From Nioella halotolerans (GTDB lineage: Bacteria; Pseudomonadota; Alphaproteobacteria; Rhodobacterales; Rhodobacteraceae), in the NCBI GenBank assembly GCA_003428585.1, contig QVQC01000043.1, forward strand, positions 49,936 through 113,935: a stretch of 64,000 nt of DNA, in the 5' to 3' direction. Below are positions 17,538-26,923 of the stretch, piece after piece (position 1 is the stretch's first letter; every line of letters begins with the position of its first letter). The notes beneath the pieces are model-generated. The model saw only the letters and a list, made by a program, of their open reading frames with translations. It was not told where the DNA came from and did not search any database. Both the position numbers and the translations under genes were made by a program.

Positions 17538-18791
17538 ATGACCTACCACCCCAAATCGGACTTTCTGCGCGTCATGATGGAGCGCGGCTTCCTCGCCGAC
17601 TGCACAGATTACCAGGGCCTTGACGAGGCGCTGATCAAGGGCGTGGTGCCGGCCTATATCGGGTTCGACGCGACGGCGAAGTCGCTGCATGTCGGCAGCC
17701 TCATCCAGATCATGATGCTGCGCTGGCTGCAAAAGACCGGCCACAAGCCGATCACGCTGATGGGTGGCGGCACCACCAAGGTGGGCGATCCCAGCTTCCG
17801 CGCCGATGAACGCCCGCTGCTGACGCCCGAGGAGATCGACGCCAACATCGCCGGAATCAAACAGGTCTTCGCGCAATACATCACCTATGGCGACGGGCCG
17901 GGCGATGCGCTGATGCTGAACAATGCCGAGTGGCTCGACGATCTGAACTACCTTGACTTCCTGCGCGACATTGGCCGGCATTTCTCGGTCAACCGGATGC
18001 TGTCCTTCGAAAGCGTGAAATCGCGGATCGACCGCGAACAATCGCTGTCCTTCCTCGAATTCAACTACATGATCCTGCAGGCCTACGATTTCCTTGAACT
18101 CAACCGCCGCTACGGGTGCCGGTTGCAGATGGGGGGCTCCGACCAATGGGGCAATATCGTGAACGGCATCGACCTGACCCGCCGGGTGCTGGACCATGAA
18201 ATCTACGGGCTGACCTCGCCGCTGCTGACCACGAGCGACGGCCGGAAGATGGGCAAATCGGCCGATGGCGCAGTCTGGCTCGATGCCAACATGCGCAGCC
18301 CCTACGAGTTCTGGCAGTTCTGGCGCAACACCAATGACGCCGATGTGGGCCGGTTCCTCAAGCTTTATACCGAATTGCCGCTGGACGAGTGCGCCCGGCT
18401 GGGCGCGCTTGCGGGGTCGGAGGTCAACGAGGCCAAGATCGTGCTGGCCAACGAGGTCACCACCCTGCTGCACGGCCGGGCCGAGGCGGAGGCGGCGGAG
18501 GCCACCGCGCGCGCGGTGTTCGAAAAGGGCGGCATCGGGGACGACCTGCCGACGCTGTCCCTCTTGCACGACGACATCGGCGACGGCCTGTCGGTGGTGC
18601 AGTTGATCACGCGGGCGGGGCTGGCGAAATCGGGCAAGGAGGCCAAGCGCCTGATCGCCGAGGGCGGCGCGCGGATCAACGATGCGCCGCTGACCGATGC
18701 CGGGCTGATGATCACCGCGGGCGATCTGGGCGCGCCGATAAAGTTGAGCGCCGGCAAGAAGCGCCATGCGCTCGTGGTGCTGGACATGTGA
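17538..18791 (+). CDS. tyrS: Tyrosyl-tRNA synthetase
   Basis: A 417-residue class I synthetase. The HIGH-like motif is LHVGS (about residue 50), the KMSKS motif is KMGKS in [10 protein letters not shown], and the tyrosine pocket includes [12 protein letters not shown]-terminal S4-like RNA-binding domain (about 350-415, [24 protein letters not shown]) binds the tRNA. The longer open frame upstream is not coding; the ATG at [11 protein letters not shown] fits the family. Confidence 0.97.
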   Translation: MTYHPKSDFLRVMMERGFLADCTDYQGLDEALIKGVVPAYIGFDATAKSLHVGSLIQIMMLRWLQKTGHKPITLMGGGTTKVGDPSFRADERPLLTPEEIDANIAGIKQVFAQYITYGDGPGDALMLNNAEWLDDLNYLDFLRDIGRHFSVNRMLSFESVKSRIDREQSLSFLEFNYMILQAYDFLELNRRYGCRLQMGGSDQWGNIVNGIDLTRRVLDHEIYGLTSPLLTTSDGRKMGKSADGAVWLDANMRSPYEFWQFWRNTNDADVGRFLKLYTELPLDECARLGALAGSEVNEAKIVLANEVTTLLHGRAEAEAAEATARAVFEKGGIGDDLPTLSLLHDDIGDGLSVVQLITRAGLAKSGKEAKRLIAEGGARINDAPLTDAGLMITAGDLGAPIKLSAGKKRHALVVLDM

Positions 18792-18800
18792 CGACCGGCG

Positions 18801-18824
18801 GCGGCGCCCCACTATCGGCGCCGC
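18801..18824 (+). terminator. Hairpin after tyrS
   Basis: GCGGCGCC and GGCGCCGC form an 8-pair stem with an 8-base loop, 10 bases after the tyrS stop and 40 bases before pgk. There is no T tract, so termination would be partial or Rho-assisted. Confidence 0.4.
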
Positions 18825-18864
18825 GATCGGATCACCCGAGGGACACAGGATTGGAGGAGCCGCG

Positions 18865-20043
18865 ATGACGTGGAAAACACTCGATGACATGCAGATCGCG
18901 GGCAAGACCGTGCTGACCCGCGTGGATATCAACGTGCCGGTCGAGGAGGGCCGCGTCACCGATGCCACCCGGATCGAACGGATCGTGCCCACCATCCGCG
19001 ACATCCTCGCCAAGGGGGGCAAGCCGGTTCTGCTGGCGCATTTCGGTCGGCCCAAGGGCAAGGTGGTGCCGGAGATGAGCCTGCGGGTGACGCTGCCGGC
19101 GCTGGAGGAAAAGCTGGGCCAGCCGGTCGCCTTCCGAGAGACCCCCACCCGCGCCGAGATCGACGCGCTGCCCGCCGGGACGGTGGTTCTGTTGGAAAAC
19201 ACGCGCTTTTCCCCGAAGGAAGAAACGAATGACCCGGAAATGGCGCAGGCGCTCGCGGCCCTTGGCGATGTCTATTGCAACGATGCCTTTTCCGCCGCGC
19301 ACCGCGCCCATGCCTCGACGACGGGCGTGGCGCATCACCTGCCCGCCTGCGCCGGGCGCCAGATGCAGGCGGAGCTTTCAGCGCTGGAAGCAGCGCTTGG
19401 CGATCCCGCGCGCCCCGTTGCGGCGGTGGTGGGCGGCGCCAAGGTGTCCACCAAGCTCGACCTTCTGGGCAATCTGGTGGGCCGGGTCGATCACCTGATC
19501 ATCGGCGGCGGGATGGCCAACACCTTCCTTGCCGCGCAGGGCATCGACGTGGGCAAGTCGCTGGCCGAGCACGAGATGGCCGCGACCGCGCGCACGATCC
19601 TGAAAAAGGCCGAGGGCGTCGGCTGCACCGTGCACCTGCCGACCGATATCGTCGTGGCGCGCGACTTCGCCGCGAATGCCGCGAGCGAAACCCTGCCCGT
19701 CGATGCCTGCCCCGCCGATGCGATGATCCTCGATGCCGGGCCGGATACCGTCGCAGCGCTGAAAGAGGTCTTCGCAACCTGCAAGACGCTGGTCTGGAAC
19801 GGCCCGCTGGGCGCCTTCGAGATCACCCCTTTCGACGCCGCGACCAATGCCGCGGCGAATGCGGCGGCAGACCTGACGGCAGAGGGCAAGCTCGTCAGCG
19901 TGGCGGGCGGCGGCGATACGGTCTCGGCGCTCAACAAGGCCGGCGCGGCGGATCGCTTCAGCTATATCTCCACCGCCGGGGGCGCCTTCCTCGAATGGAT
20001 GGAGGGCAAGACCCTGCCCGGCGTCGCCGCGCTGGAGGGGTAG
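18865..20043 (+). CDS. pgk: Phosphoglycerate kinase
   Basis: A 392-residue glycolytic kinase (1,3-bisphosphoglycerate + ADP to 3-phosphoglycerate + ATP). It shows the substrate-binding [10 protein letters not shown] and [10 protein letters not shown], the signature [15 protein letters not shown], the [15 protein letters not shown] region, and the nucleotide-binding [10 protein letters not shown] and [18 protein letters not shown] precedes the ATG. Class I fructose-bisphosphate aldolase lies two genes downstream on the same strand. Confidence 0.97.
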   Translation: MTWKTLDDMQIAGKTVLTRVDINVPVEEGRVTDATRIERIVPTIRDILAKGGKPVLLAHFGRPKGKVVPEMSLRVTLPALEEKLGQPVAFRETPTRAEIDALPAGTVVLLENTRFSPKEETNDPEMAQALAALGDVYCNDAFSAAHRAHASTTGVAHHLPACAGRQMQAELSALEAALGDPARPVAAVVGGAKVSTKLDLLGNLVGRVDHLIIGGGMANTFLAAQGIDVGKSLAEHEMAATARTILKKAEGVGCTVHLPTDIVVARDFAANAASETLPVDACPADAMILDAGPDTVAALKEVFATCKTLVWNGPLGAFEITPFDAATNAAANAAADLTAEGKLVSVAGGGDTVSALNKAGAADRFSYISTAGGAFLEWMEGKTLPGVAALEG

Positions 20044-20173
20044 CGGCCCTCGCGTGACGAAAGGGGCCCGCGCACGATCAACGCCACCGGGCGCGAAAGG
20101 CGGCCACGCGGACACGGGGTAGGGTCGGACGGTGCCCCCGCGCGAACTCAAGGCCGCAAGACCGCTGCGCCTC

Positions 20174-20203
20174 GTCATGCCGAAGGCATGTCCCCGGCAT
20201 GAC
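20174..20203. repeat. GTCATGCC...GGCATGAC palindromic repeat, copy 1
   Basis: GTCATGCCG and CGGCATGAC are 9-base arms around a 12-base loop, lying in the 293-base gap after pgk. A near-identical pair occurs after the aldolase gene at 23069-23100. Both follow plus-strand glycolytic genes and may act as terminators, or may belong to a dispersed intergenic repeat. The rest of the gap shows no convincing gene. Confidence 0.55.
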
Positions 20204-20336
20204 GCCGCCCCCCGGCCCGGCGAAGAACGGCTTGCACCCGACCATCCGCTCCCCCCGCAAACCGGTTGCCCGACTCGGGACGGATGGGGTTTCATACCCG
20301 CATCCGCCTTTACATTTCGCAACTCCAGGTATTGCC

Positions 20337-21983
20337 ATGCTGACCAAACCCCTTCTGCTGTCCACCGCGCTTGCCGCCGGGCTTGCCGCGCCCGCCGCGG
20401 CGCAAACCGCCACCCTGCGCGATCTTTTCAACCTTGACCGGCTGGCCACCTTCGCCGGCCAATGGGCCGTCACCACGCTGCGCGGCGTCGCCGACGTGAC
20501 ATATGCCCATCTCGATATCAGCCCGTTATCGGGCCGGATGGTGCTGACCGGGCTCTCCGTTGCGCCCTACGAGCGACCCGAATGCCGTTTCACCGTGGAC
20601 CGGGTGGCGATCAGCACCGCGCCGCTCGACCAGATCGCCTTTGGCGCGCTGGAGCTTGACCTGATGGGCTACGAGATGACGCAAGACTGCCTGCCCCCCG
20701 TCGAACGGCGCGACCTCGCCGAACTGGGCATCACCGATCTGGTGCTCGACCGGGCCGAGCTGCGCGCCGAATACGATTTCGCCAGCGGCGGCATGACGGT
20801 CGATTTCCAGGCCGTTTCGGGGGCGCTGGCCGAACTGCGCGGCCATGCCGATTTCGACTATTTCGCGGTGAATTTCGAAACCGAGGAGCCGGTGGTCGAT
20901 TTCGCCTATGGCGAGATCGACCTGACCGACCGCGGCGCGTGGCGCCTTTTCGCGGCGATGATCCCGCCGCAGATGCTCGACCCCGACGCGCTGACCGCAA
21001 TGCTGGCGGGCGAATTGCTGGACGGGTCCGGCGCGCCGGTCATCGCCCCGCCCGAGGATTCGGCCCCGGCAGTGCCGCCCACGGGCGGCAAGGAACCGCT
21101 TGACGACCCCGCGCCGGCCCCTGAGCCCGCCCCCCTGCCCGCCGAACCGGAGGTCGACCTGACCGATGCCGGCGCCGCCGCCTACGCGGTGCTGGAAACC
21201 GGCGCCACCGCCTTCGCCCGCTTCGCCGCCGATCCCGGCCTCTTGCGGCTGGAATTCACGCCCGAGACTCCGGTGCGCCTGACGGAAGAGCATTTCGAGG
21301 ATTTCACCCTCTTCGTCACCGACCTGCGCCCGACGCTGTTGACCGAGGAGGACCGCCCCGACACGCGCCTGACGGCGGAGGATGCGGCACTGATCCGCGG
21401 CTGGATCGAGGGCGAAAACGATCTCGGCGAGCCCGACCTGATGCGTTACGCCAATGCCTTTCTCGGCGGCATCGGGGCGCCGCGTGACCCGGATCTCGCG
21501 CTGGAACTGCTGACCCCGCTGCTGGATGCGGGCAACCCCGACGCGATTGCCATGGCGCTGGACACGCTGGACGCGCTCGACCCGGACTTCGCCTATGAGA
21601 TCGCGCTGCATGCCGCCGCGCAGGGCGACCGCGCCGCCTTCGCCGAACTCGACAGGCTGGAGGCCGCGCTCGACCTGTCGGACCTGCTGGCGGTTCAGCG
21701 AGAGGCGGGCGACGGCGCGACTTATACCGGCACGCAGACTGCGCGGGACTTGCGCGAGACGGCCTATGCCGCGCTGACCGGCCTCGGCGCGCCCCGCAAC
21801 TACGAACAGGCCTATCGCTTCGGGCTCCTCGCGCTTGCCGCGGGCGACGGTGCGGCGCGCTCCATCGTCGATGAGCTTGAGGCGATGGACGACCGGATGT
21901 CGGACGAGGACGCGGTGCAGTGGGCACGAATTCTCGACCGCGCGCGCGATTCGGCGCAGGAGGCCTGGTTCGACATCGACTGA
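20337..21983 (+). CDS. Secreted protein with N-terminal beta-rich region and C-terminal Sel1/TPR-like repeats
   Basis: A 548-residue protein with a signal peptide (residues 1-22, LLSTALAAGLAAPAAAQ). Residues about 23-220 alternate hydrophobic strands (VTYAHLDISPLSGRMVLTGLSV, VDFQAVSGALAELRGHADFDYF) in a manner reminiscent of AsmA/TamB-type sheets. Residues 235-275 are a Pro/Ala-rich linker. Residues about 360-545 contain helical repeats such as YANAFLGGIGAPRDPDLALELLTPLLDAGN and AYAALTGLGAPRNYEQAYRFGLLALAAGDG, resembling Sel1-like repeats. Probably periplasmic; function unknown. Confidence 0.75.
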   Translation: MLTKPLLLSTALAAGLAAPAAAQTATLRDLFNLDRLATFAGQWAVTTLRGVADVTYAHLDISPLSGRMVLTGLSVAPYERPECRFTVDRVAISTAPLDQIAFGALELDLMGYEMTQDCLPPVERRDLAELGITDLVLDRAELRAEYDFASGGMTVDFQAVSGALAELRGHADFDYFAVNFETEEPVVDFAYGEIDLTDRGAWRLFAAMIPPQMLDPDALTAMLAGELLDGSGAPVIAPPEDSAPAVPPTGGKEPLDDPAPAPEPAPLPAEPEVDLTDAGAAAYAVLETGATAFARFAADPGLLRLEFTPETPVRLTEEHFEDFTLFVTDLRPTLLTEEDRPDTRLTAEDAALIRGWIEGENDLGEPDLMRYANAFLGGIGAPRDPDLALELLTPLLDAGNPDAIAMALDTLDALDPDFAYEIALHAAAQGDRAAFAELDRLEAALDLSDLLAVQREAGDGATYTGTQTARDLRETAYAALTGLGAPRNYEQAYRFGLLALAAGDGAARSIVDELEAMDDRMSDEDAVQWARILDRARDSAQEAWFDID

Positions 21984-22135
21984 TGCGGGCCGGGACCAGG
22001 GCGCGGCGCGGGAACCTTCCCCGCCGCGTCCACCTGTTAGCGTGAACAGAATTGAACACCGCCGGACGCTGTCCTAACACGGGGGCAAGACGCGGGCAGC
22101 GCCCGCCCGATTTGCAGCACCAAGGATCATCAGAC

Positions 22136-23029
22136 ATGCCCAACCAGGACCAGACGACCCGCATCCGCGCCGGACAGGGCTTCATCGCCGCGCTCGACCA
22201 GTCGGGCGGGTCCACGCCCCGCGCGCTCAGCCGCTACGGCATCCCCGAGGGCGCCTACAAGACCGAGGCGGAGATGTTCGACCTCATCCACCAGATGCGC
22301 AGCCGGATCATCACCGCGCCCGCCTTTGGCAGCGACCGGATCATCGCCGCGATCCTGTTCGAGATGACGATGGACCGCGAGGTGGAGGGCATGCCGACCG
22401 CCACCTACCTGTGGCAGGAGCGTGGCATCGTGCCCTTCCTCAAGATCGACAAGGGACTGGCGGCAGAGGCCGACGGCTGCCAGGTGATGAAACCGATCGC
22501 CGACCTCGACGCCACGCTGGAGCGCGCGGTCGCGCACGGGATCTACGGCACCAAGATGCGCTCCGTCGTGGGGGCGGCGAATGCGGCGGGCATCAAGACC
22601 GTGGTGGCGCAGCAATTCGACGTGGCGCAGCAGATCATCGCCCATGACCTCGTGCCGATCATCGAACCCGAGGTCACGATCTCCATCCCCGACAAGGCCG
22701 AGGCCGAGGAGATCCTTCGCGCGGAACTTCTCGCCCATCTCGACGCGATGCCGGGCGAGGCGCAGGTGATGCTCAAGCTGACCCTGCCGGAGGTGGAGAA
22801 TTTCTACAAGCCGCTGGTCGATCATCCCCGCGTTCTGAAGGTGGTGGCCCTGTCGGGCGGCGATACCCGCGACGAGGCGAACGCGCTGCTGGCGCGCCAG
22901 ACCGGCATCATCGCCAGCTTCAGCCGCGCCCTGACAGAGGGGTTGTCGGCACAGCAGACGGATGCCGAGTTCAATGCGACGCTCGATGCCGCGATCCAGT
23001 CGACCTACGAGGCGTCGATCGCCGGCTGA
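22136..23029 (+). CDS. Class I fructose-bisphosphate aldolase
   Basis: A 297-residue Schiff-base aldolase that splits fructose 1,6-bisphosphate. The N-terminal FIAALDQSGGSTPRALSRYG, the FLKIDKGL segment, the candidate Schiff-base lysine in VMLKLTLPEV and the phosphate-binding VVALSGGDTRDEAN are typical of the short bacterial class I enzymes seen in Rhodobacteraceae. It is unrelated in sequence to the metal-dependent class II FbaA. The start follows AAGGA. Confidence 0.93.
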   Translation: MPNQDQTTRIRAGQGFIAALDQSGGSTPRALSRYGIPEGAYKTEAEMFDLIHQMRSRIITAPAFGSDRIIAAILFEMTMDREVEGMPTATYLWQERGIVPFLKIDKGLAAEADGCQVMKPIADLDATLERAVAHGIYGTKMRSVVGAANAAGIKTVVAQQFDVAQQIIAHDLVPIIEPEVTISIPDKAEAEEILRAELLAHLDAMPGEAQVMLKLTLPEVENFYKPLVDHPRVLKVVALSGGDTRDEANALLARQTGIIASFSRALTEGLSAQQTDAEFNATLDAAIQSTYEASIAG

Positions 23030-23068
23030 CCTGCGCAATCACGCAGGTCGCTTTCGCGCCGCGCAAGC

Positions 23069-23100
23069 GGTCATGCCAAGGACATCCCGTCGGCATGACC
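23069..23100. repeat. GGTCATGCC...GGCATGACC palindromic repeat, copy 2
   Basis: GGTCATGCC and GGCATGACC form a 9-pair hairpin with a 14-base loop in the gap between the convergent aldolase and bacterioferritin genes. The arms match the copy at 20174. Terminator or dispersed repeat. Confidence 0.55.
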
Positions 23101-23184
23101 GGCCCCCGTCTGGCGCGCGGGCGACCCGCAAGCGGGTTCGGGGCGCCGCCATTTCGGCATCGCGCCCCGTCCGTCAGGCAACGA

Positions 23185-23676
23185 TCACTGAGGTGCCGCG
23201 CCCGCGCTTTCACCCATCTGGCTTTGCATGTAGACGCCCTCGCCCAGACGCTCCAGAAGATCGAGCTGCTGGTCGAGCCAGCTCCAATGTTCCTCCTCGT
23301 CGAGCGCGATCGTCTCGAACAGCACCCGGCTGCCGATATCGTTGGTCTCGTAGGCGGCCTTGGCAGCTTCCGAATAGACCTCGATCGCCTCGGCCTCGTC
23401 GGCGCGGTCCACCTCGAACATCTCTTTCAGGTTGTGCGCGCGCACCGGTTTCTTGGCCGGGGTCAGGTCCGGATCACCGCCGAGGAACAGGATGCGGTCG
23501 ATGAACTGCCCGGCGTGGCCAAGCTCCTCGTGCATTTCCTCACGCATCTTGTCGGCAAGCTTTCCCAGCCCCCAATCTTCCAGCACATGGGCGTGCAGCA
23601 GGTATTGCTGGGAGGCGGAAAGCTCCATCGACAGGGCCTGTTGAAGGGCGGCGACACTGGCTTGGTTACGGGGCAT
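23185..23676 (-). CDS. bfr: Bacterioferritin lacking the heme-ligand methionine
   Basis: A 163-residue ferritin-like iron-storage protein aligning without gaps to E. coli bacterioferritin through the ferroxidase residues: Glu18, Tyr25, Glu51, His54, Glu94, Glu127 and His130. Position 52, the methionine that binds heme in E. coli Bfr, is leucine here (EELGHAGQFIDRILFL), so heme binding is doubtful. It probably assembles into an iron-storing shell, perhaps mixed with another subunit. An Irr-type palindrome lies about 30 bases upstream of the ATG, indicating iron-dependent control. Confidence 0.92.
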   Translation of the reverse strand: MPRNQASVAALQQALSMELSASQQYLLHAHVLEDWGLGKLADKMREEMHEELGHAGQFIDRILFLGGDPDLTPAKKPVRAHNLKEMFEVDRADEAEAIEVYSEAAKAAYETNDIGSRVLFETIALDEEEHWSWLDQQLDLLERLGEGVYMQSQMGESAGAAPQ

Positions 23677-23705
23677 GGATCTGTCCTTTCGGGTTGTGAA
23701 TTTAC

Positions 23706-23722
23706 TTTAGAAATATTCTAAA
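23706..23722. promoter_or_regulatory. Irr box (iron control element) upstream of bfr
   Basis: TTTAGAAATATTCTAAA is a 17-base near-perfect dyad of the form TTTAGAAnnnTTCTAAA, the Irr-binding motif of alphaproteobacteria. Irr represses bfr when iron/heme is scarce. It is the only such site seen in the window. Confidence 0.8.
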
Positions 23723-23765
23723 CTCATGGCGGCACGATGCAACCCCCTGCGGCAGATTGACAAGG

Positions 23766-25364
23766 TCAACCAAGCCGCGCCAATACCGGCACGACATCCA
23801 TCTCGGGCAGGCTGCCCATGATCTGGCCGCGCGCGCCGGACAGCCGGGTCGCGGCATAGGCGGCGGCGACGGGGGCGGGCGCTTGCGCGATCAGCACCGC
23901 CGCTGTCAGCAGCCGGGCAAGGCTTTCGGCGAACCAGCGTGCCTCGGCCTCCGGCGGCAGGCCGGGCCAGCGGTCCCGGTGCGCGCGCAAGGCCGCGTCG
24001 TAATCGGCCACCTGCCCCGTCGCCGCCTGCAATTCGGTGTTCAGCATCTCGCCGGCCAAGGGTTCCCGCGCCAGCGTGCGCAGGATATCGAGGCAGATCA
24101 CATTGCCCGAGCCTTCCCAGATCGAGTTCAGCGGCGCCTCGCGGTAAAGCATCGGCAGGGCCGTGTCATTAACATAGCCCATGCCGCCCAGAACCTCCAT
24201 CGCCTCGTAGACGAGGCCGGGGCACAGCTTGTTACCAAGGAATTTCGCCAGCGCCACCGCGATCCGGGCAAAGGCGCGGTCCGCCTCGCCCACCCCGTCG
24301 AAGGCCCGCGCCACCCGAAGGCCAAGCGCGGTCGTCCCCTCCCAATCCAGCGCCAGATCGGCCAGCACGGCGCGCATCAGCGGCTGGTCGATCAGCTTTC
24401 TCTGGAACGCCGTGCGGTGCGTGACCCAATGATGCGCCTCGACAAGGGCGGCGCGCATCAGCCCGGCGGGCGCCATCGCCGTATCAAGCCGCGTGTGATG
24501 CACCATCTCGATGATCCGGCGCACGCCTTCGCCCTCCTCGCCGATGCGCCAGGCAAGCGCGCCGTGATACTCGATCTCGGCGGAGGCATTGGCGCGGTTG
24601 CCCAGCTTGTCCTTCAGCCGCATCAGGTGAATGGCGTTGCGCCCCGCCTCCAGCCAGCGGGGGACGAGAAAACAGGTCAGCCCGCCCGGCGCCTGCGCCA
24701 GCGTCAGGAACCCGTCGGACATCGGCGCCGAACAGAACCACTTGTGCCCGGTCAGCCGGTAGGCGTCGCCATCGCGCCGGGCGCGGGTGGTGTTGGCGCG
24801 CACGTCGCTGCCGCCCTGCTTTTCCGTCATCGCCATGCCCAGCGTCGCGGCGCGTTTCGCCGTCACCGGCGCGATGGTTGCGTCATAGGCCCGGGCGGTC
24901 AGTTTCGGCACCCAGTCATCGGCCAGGTCGCTGCCCCTGAGGGCCGCCACACCGGCATAGGTCATGGTCATCGGGCAACAGCTGCCCGGCTCCAACTGGC
25001 TGTGCAGATAGACCATGGCGGCGTGCGTGACATGGCTGCCACCGGTCCAAGGCCCGCCCGCATAGCCCGCCGACAGGCCAAGCTCCATCATCCGGTGATA
25101 GCCCTGCGGGAAGCGCACCTCGTCCAGTCGCCGCCCGCCCCGGTCGAAGAGGTGCAAGTCCGGGCCGATCCGTTCCGCCTCCTCCGCAGCCCGGGCCGCG
25201 TCCCCGGTCGCCAGGGCCGCGCCCTGGGCCGCCAGCGCCCCGGCATCGGCACCGATCGCATGGTCGCGCAGGACCGGGTCCGTCGCCCACAGGTTGGCGC
25301 CCTTGCGCGGCGGCGGCTGGTTGGTCACGTCATGGGTCGGCAGGTCGGCGCGTGGGTCGGTCAT
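23766..25364 (-). CDS. AidB-like acyl-CoA dehydrogenase-family flavoprotein
   Basis: A 532-residue protein of the acyl-CoA dehydrogenase superfamily, longer than ordinary ACADs (about 380-400) and of AidB length. Family landmarks include MAMTEKQGGSDVRANTT (flavin loop), LTGHKWFCSAPMSD and IWEGSGNVICLDILR, the last closely resembling E. coli AidB, a flavoprotein of the adaptive response to DNA alkylation. Residues 1-35 are a Pro-rich head. An isovaleryl-CoA-like dehydrogenase role cannot be excluded. The ATG at 25364 removes an unrelated upstream extension. Confidence 0.85.
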   Translation of the reverse strand: MTDPRADLPTHDVTNQPPPRKGANLWATDPVLRDHAIGADAGALAAQGAALATGDAARAAEEAERIGPDLHLFDRGGRRLDEVRFPQGYHRMMELGLSAGYAGGPWTGGSHVTHAAMVYLHSQLEPGSCCPMTMTYAGVAALRGSDLADDWVPKLTARAYDATIAPVTAKRAATLGMAMTEKQGGSDVRANTTRARRDGDAYRLTGHKWFCSAPMSDGFLTLAQAPGGLTCFLVPRWLEAGRNAIHLMRLKDKLGNRANASAEIEYHGALAWRIGEEGEGVRRIIEMVHHTRLDTAMAPAGLMRAALVEAHHWVTHRTAFQRKLIDQPLMRAVLADLALDWEGTTALGLRVARAFDGVGEADRAFARIAVALAKFLGNKLCPGLVYEAMEVLGGMGYVNDTALPMLYREAPLNSIWEGSGNVICLDILRTLAREPLAGEMLNTELQAATGQVADYDAALRAHRDRWPGLPPEAEARWFAESLARLLTAAVLIAQAPAPVAAAYAATRLSGARGQIMGSLPEMDVVPVLARLG

Positions 25365-25478
25365 GGCGGGACGATACCGCGATTCCCGGCGCGAAAAAGG
25401 GGGGATTCCCTTTCGCCCCGCGATATGCGATTCTTGGAACACTCCTTCGCGCCAAGACGGGGGACGCAGAGGCACGGC

Positions 25479-25772
25479 ATGTTGAGACGGCGATCCTTTA
25501 CCGGGCTGATCCTGCCCCTTTTCCTGATTCTGGTCGGGGCCTATTTCACCTTCGCCGCCGTGCAGGGGGATTACGGCCTGTTCCGGCGCATCCAGATCGA
25601 GGCGGAGCGCGCCGCCTACGAGGCCGAGCTGGAGGCCTTGCGCGCGGAAACCGCCGAGATCGCCCTGCTGACGCGGCGCCTGTCGGACGACTACCTCGAC
25701 CTTGATCTTCTGGAAGAACAGGCGCGCCGGCGCCTCGGCTACCTGCGCCCAGACGAGATCGTCCTGCCCTGA
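25479..25772 (+). CDS. FtsB/DivIC-like septum formation protein
   Basis: A 97-residue bitopic protein with a short basic cytoplasmic tip (MLRRRSFTG), one membrane helix (about residues 9-29, LILPLFLILVGAYFTFAAVQG), a coiled coil (about 36-75, rich in Ala, Glu and Leu heptads) and a C-terminal ARRRLGYLRPDEIV segment typical of the family. FtsB links FtsL and FtsQ in the divisome. Its position just upstream of pdhA matches other alphaproteobacteria. Confidence 0.88.
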   Translation: MLRRRSFTGLILPLFLILVGAYFTFAAVQGDYGLFRRIQIEAERAAYEAELEALRAETAEIALLTRRLSDDYLDLDLLEEQARRRLGYLRPDEIVLP

Positions 25773-25829
25773 CCTCCCTCCACGACGCCAAGAAATCTGT
25801 GCGTGATTTTTCGGGCCTCCTCTGGTAAG

Positions 25830-25853
25830 GAATAGTTCAACGTTAAACTATTC
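25830..25853. promoter_or_regulatory. 24-base palindrome upstream of pdhA
   Basis: GAATAGTTCAAC followed directly by GTTAAACTATTC forms a dyad with 11 of 12 paired positions, ending 24 bases before the pdhA ATG. Its size and position suit an operator overlapping the pdh promoter or transcription start. The regulator is not known from the window. Confidence 0.6.
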
Positions 25854-25877
25854 GCTTGTCAAAGAGGAGGGGCACGC

Positions 25878-26903
25878 ATGGCCGCGCGCAAGGCGACTGC
25901 GAAAACTGCCGCAAAACCAAACGTTTCATCCGAAGAATTGATGGCCTACTACCGCGATATGCTGCTGATCCGCAGATTCGAGGAAAAGGCCGGGCAGCTT
26001 TACGGGATGGGGCTGATCGGCGGCTTTTGCCACCTCTATATCGGTCAGGAAGCCGTCGTCGTCGGGCTCGAGGCCGCCGCGAAGGACGATGACAAGCGCA
26101 TCACCACTTACCGCGATCACGGCCACATGCTGGCCTGCGGGATGGACCCCAAGGGCGTCATGGCGGAGCTGACCGGCCGCGAGGGCGGCTATTCCAGGGG
26201 CAAGGGCGGCTCGATGCACATGTTCTCCAAGGAAAAGCACTTCTACGGCGGGCACGGCATCGTCGGCGCCAATGTGCCGCTTGGCGCGGGGCTGGCCTTT
26301 TCCGACAAGTATCGCGGCAATGACAACGTCACCTTCACCTATTTCGGCGACGGCGCCGCGAATCAAGGCCAAGTTTACGAAACCTTCAACATGGCCGCCC
26401 TCTGGGACTTGCCGGTGATCTTCGTGATCGAGAACAACCAGTATGCCATGGGCACCGCGCAGGCGCGGTCCACCTCCACCCCCGATCTCTACAAGCGTGG
26501 CGAGGCGTTCGGCATCCCCGGCGAGATCGTCGATGGCATGGACGTGCTGGCGGTGAAGGCCGCCGGGGAAACGGCCGTTGAACACTGCCGCGCCGGCAAG
26601 GGGCCCTATATCCTCGAGGTCAAGACCTACCGCTACCGCGGCCACTCGATGTCCGACCCCGCCAAGTACCGTACCCGCGAGGAAGTGCAGAAGATGCGCT
26701 CCGAACGCGACGCGATCGAGCATGTGCGCACCATGCTGCTCGACGGCGACCACGCCAGCGAAGAGGATCTCAAGGCGATCGACAAGGAGATCAAGGGCGT
26801 CGTGAACGAGGCCGCGGAATTCTCCAAGGAAAGCCCGGAACCGGCGCTCGACGAACTTTGGACCGACATCTACGCTGCGGAAATTCCGCAGGAAAACGCC
26901 TGA
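25878..26903 (+). CDS. pdhA: Pyruvate dehydrogenase E1 component, alpha subunit
   Basis: A 341-residue thiamine-diphosphate enzyme subunit. It contains [38 protein letters not shown] and the ThDP/Mg motif [31 protein letters not shown], plus the phospho-loop-like [15 protein letters not shown]. With PdhB it decarboxylates pyruvate and acetylates the lipoyl groups. GAGGAGGGG precedes the ATG. It is the first gene of pdhA-pdhB-pdhC, all closely spaced. Confidence 0.97.
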   Translation: MAARKATAKTAAKPNVSSEELMAYYRDMLLIRRFEEKAGQLYGMGLIGGFCHLYIGQEAVVVGLEAAAKDDDKRITTYRDHGHMLACGMDPKGVMAELTGREGGYSRGKGGSMHMFSKEKHFYGGHGIVGANVPLGAGLAFSDKYRGNDNVTFTYFGDGAANQGQVYETFNMAALWDLPVIFVIENNQYAMGTAQARSTSTPDLYKRGEAFGIPGEIVDGMDVLAVKAAGETAVEHCRAGKGPYILEVKTYRYRGHSMSDPAKYRTREEVQKMRSERDAIEHVRTMLLDGDHASEEDLKAIDKEIKGVVNEAAEFSKESPEPALDELWTDIYAAEIPQENA

Positions 26904-26923
26904 TCCTAGGGGGACATACCGAT

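Noticed and set aside
23757-25478. Long plus-strand frame running into the FtsB-like gene
   Set aside because: Only the last 97 codons are a real gene; the rest is antisense to the AidB-like gene.
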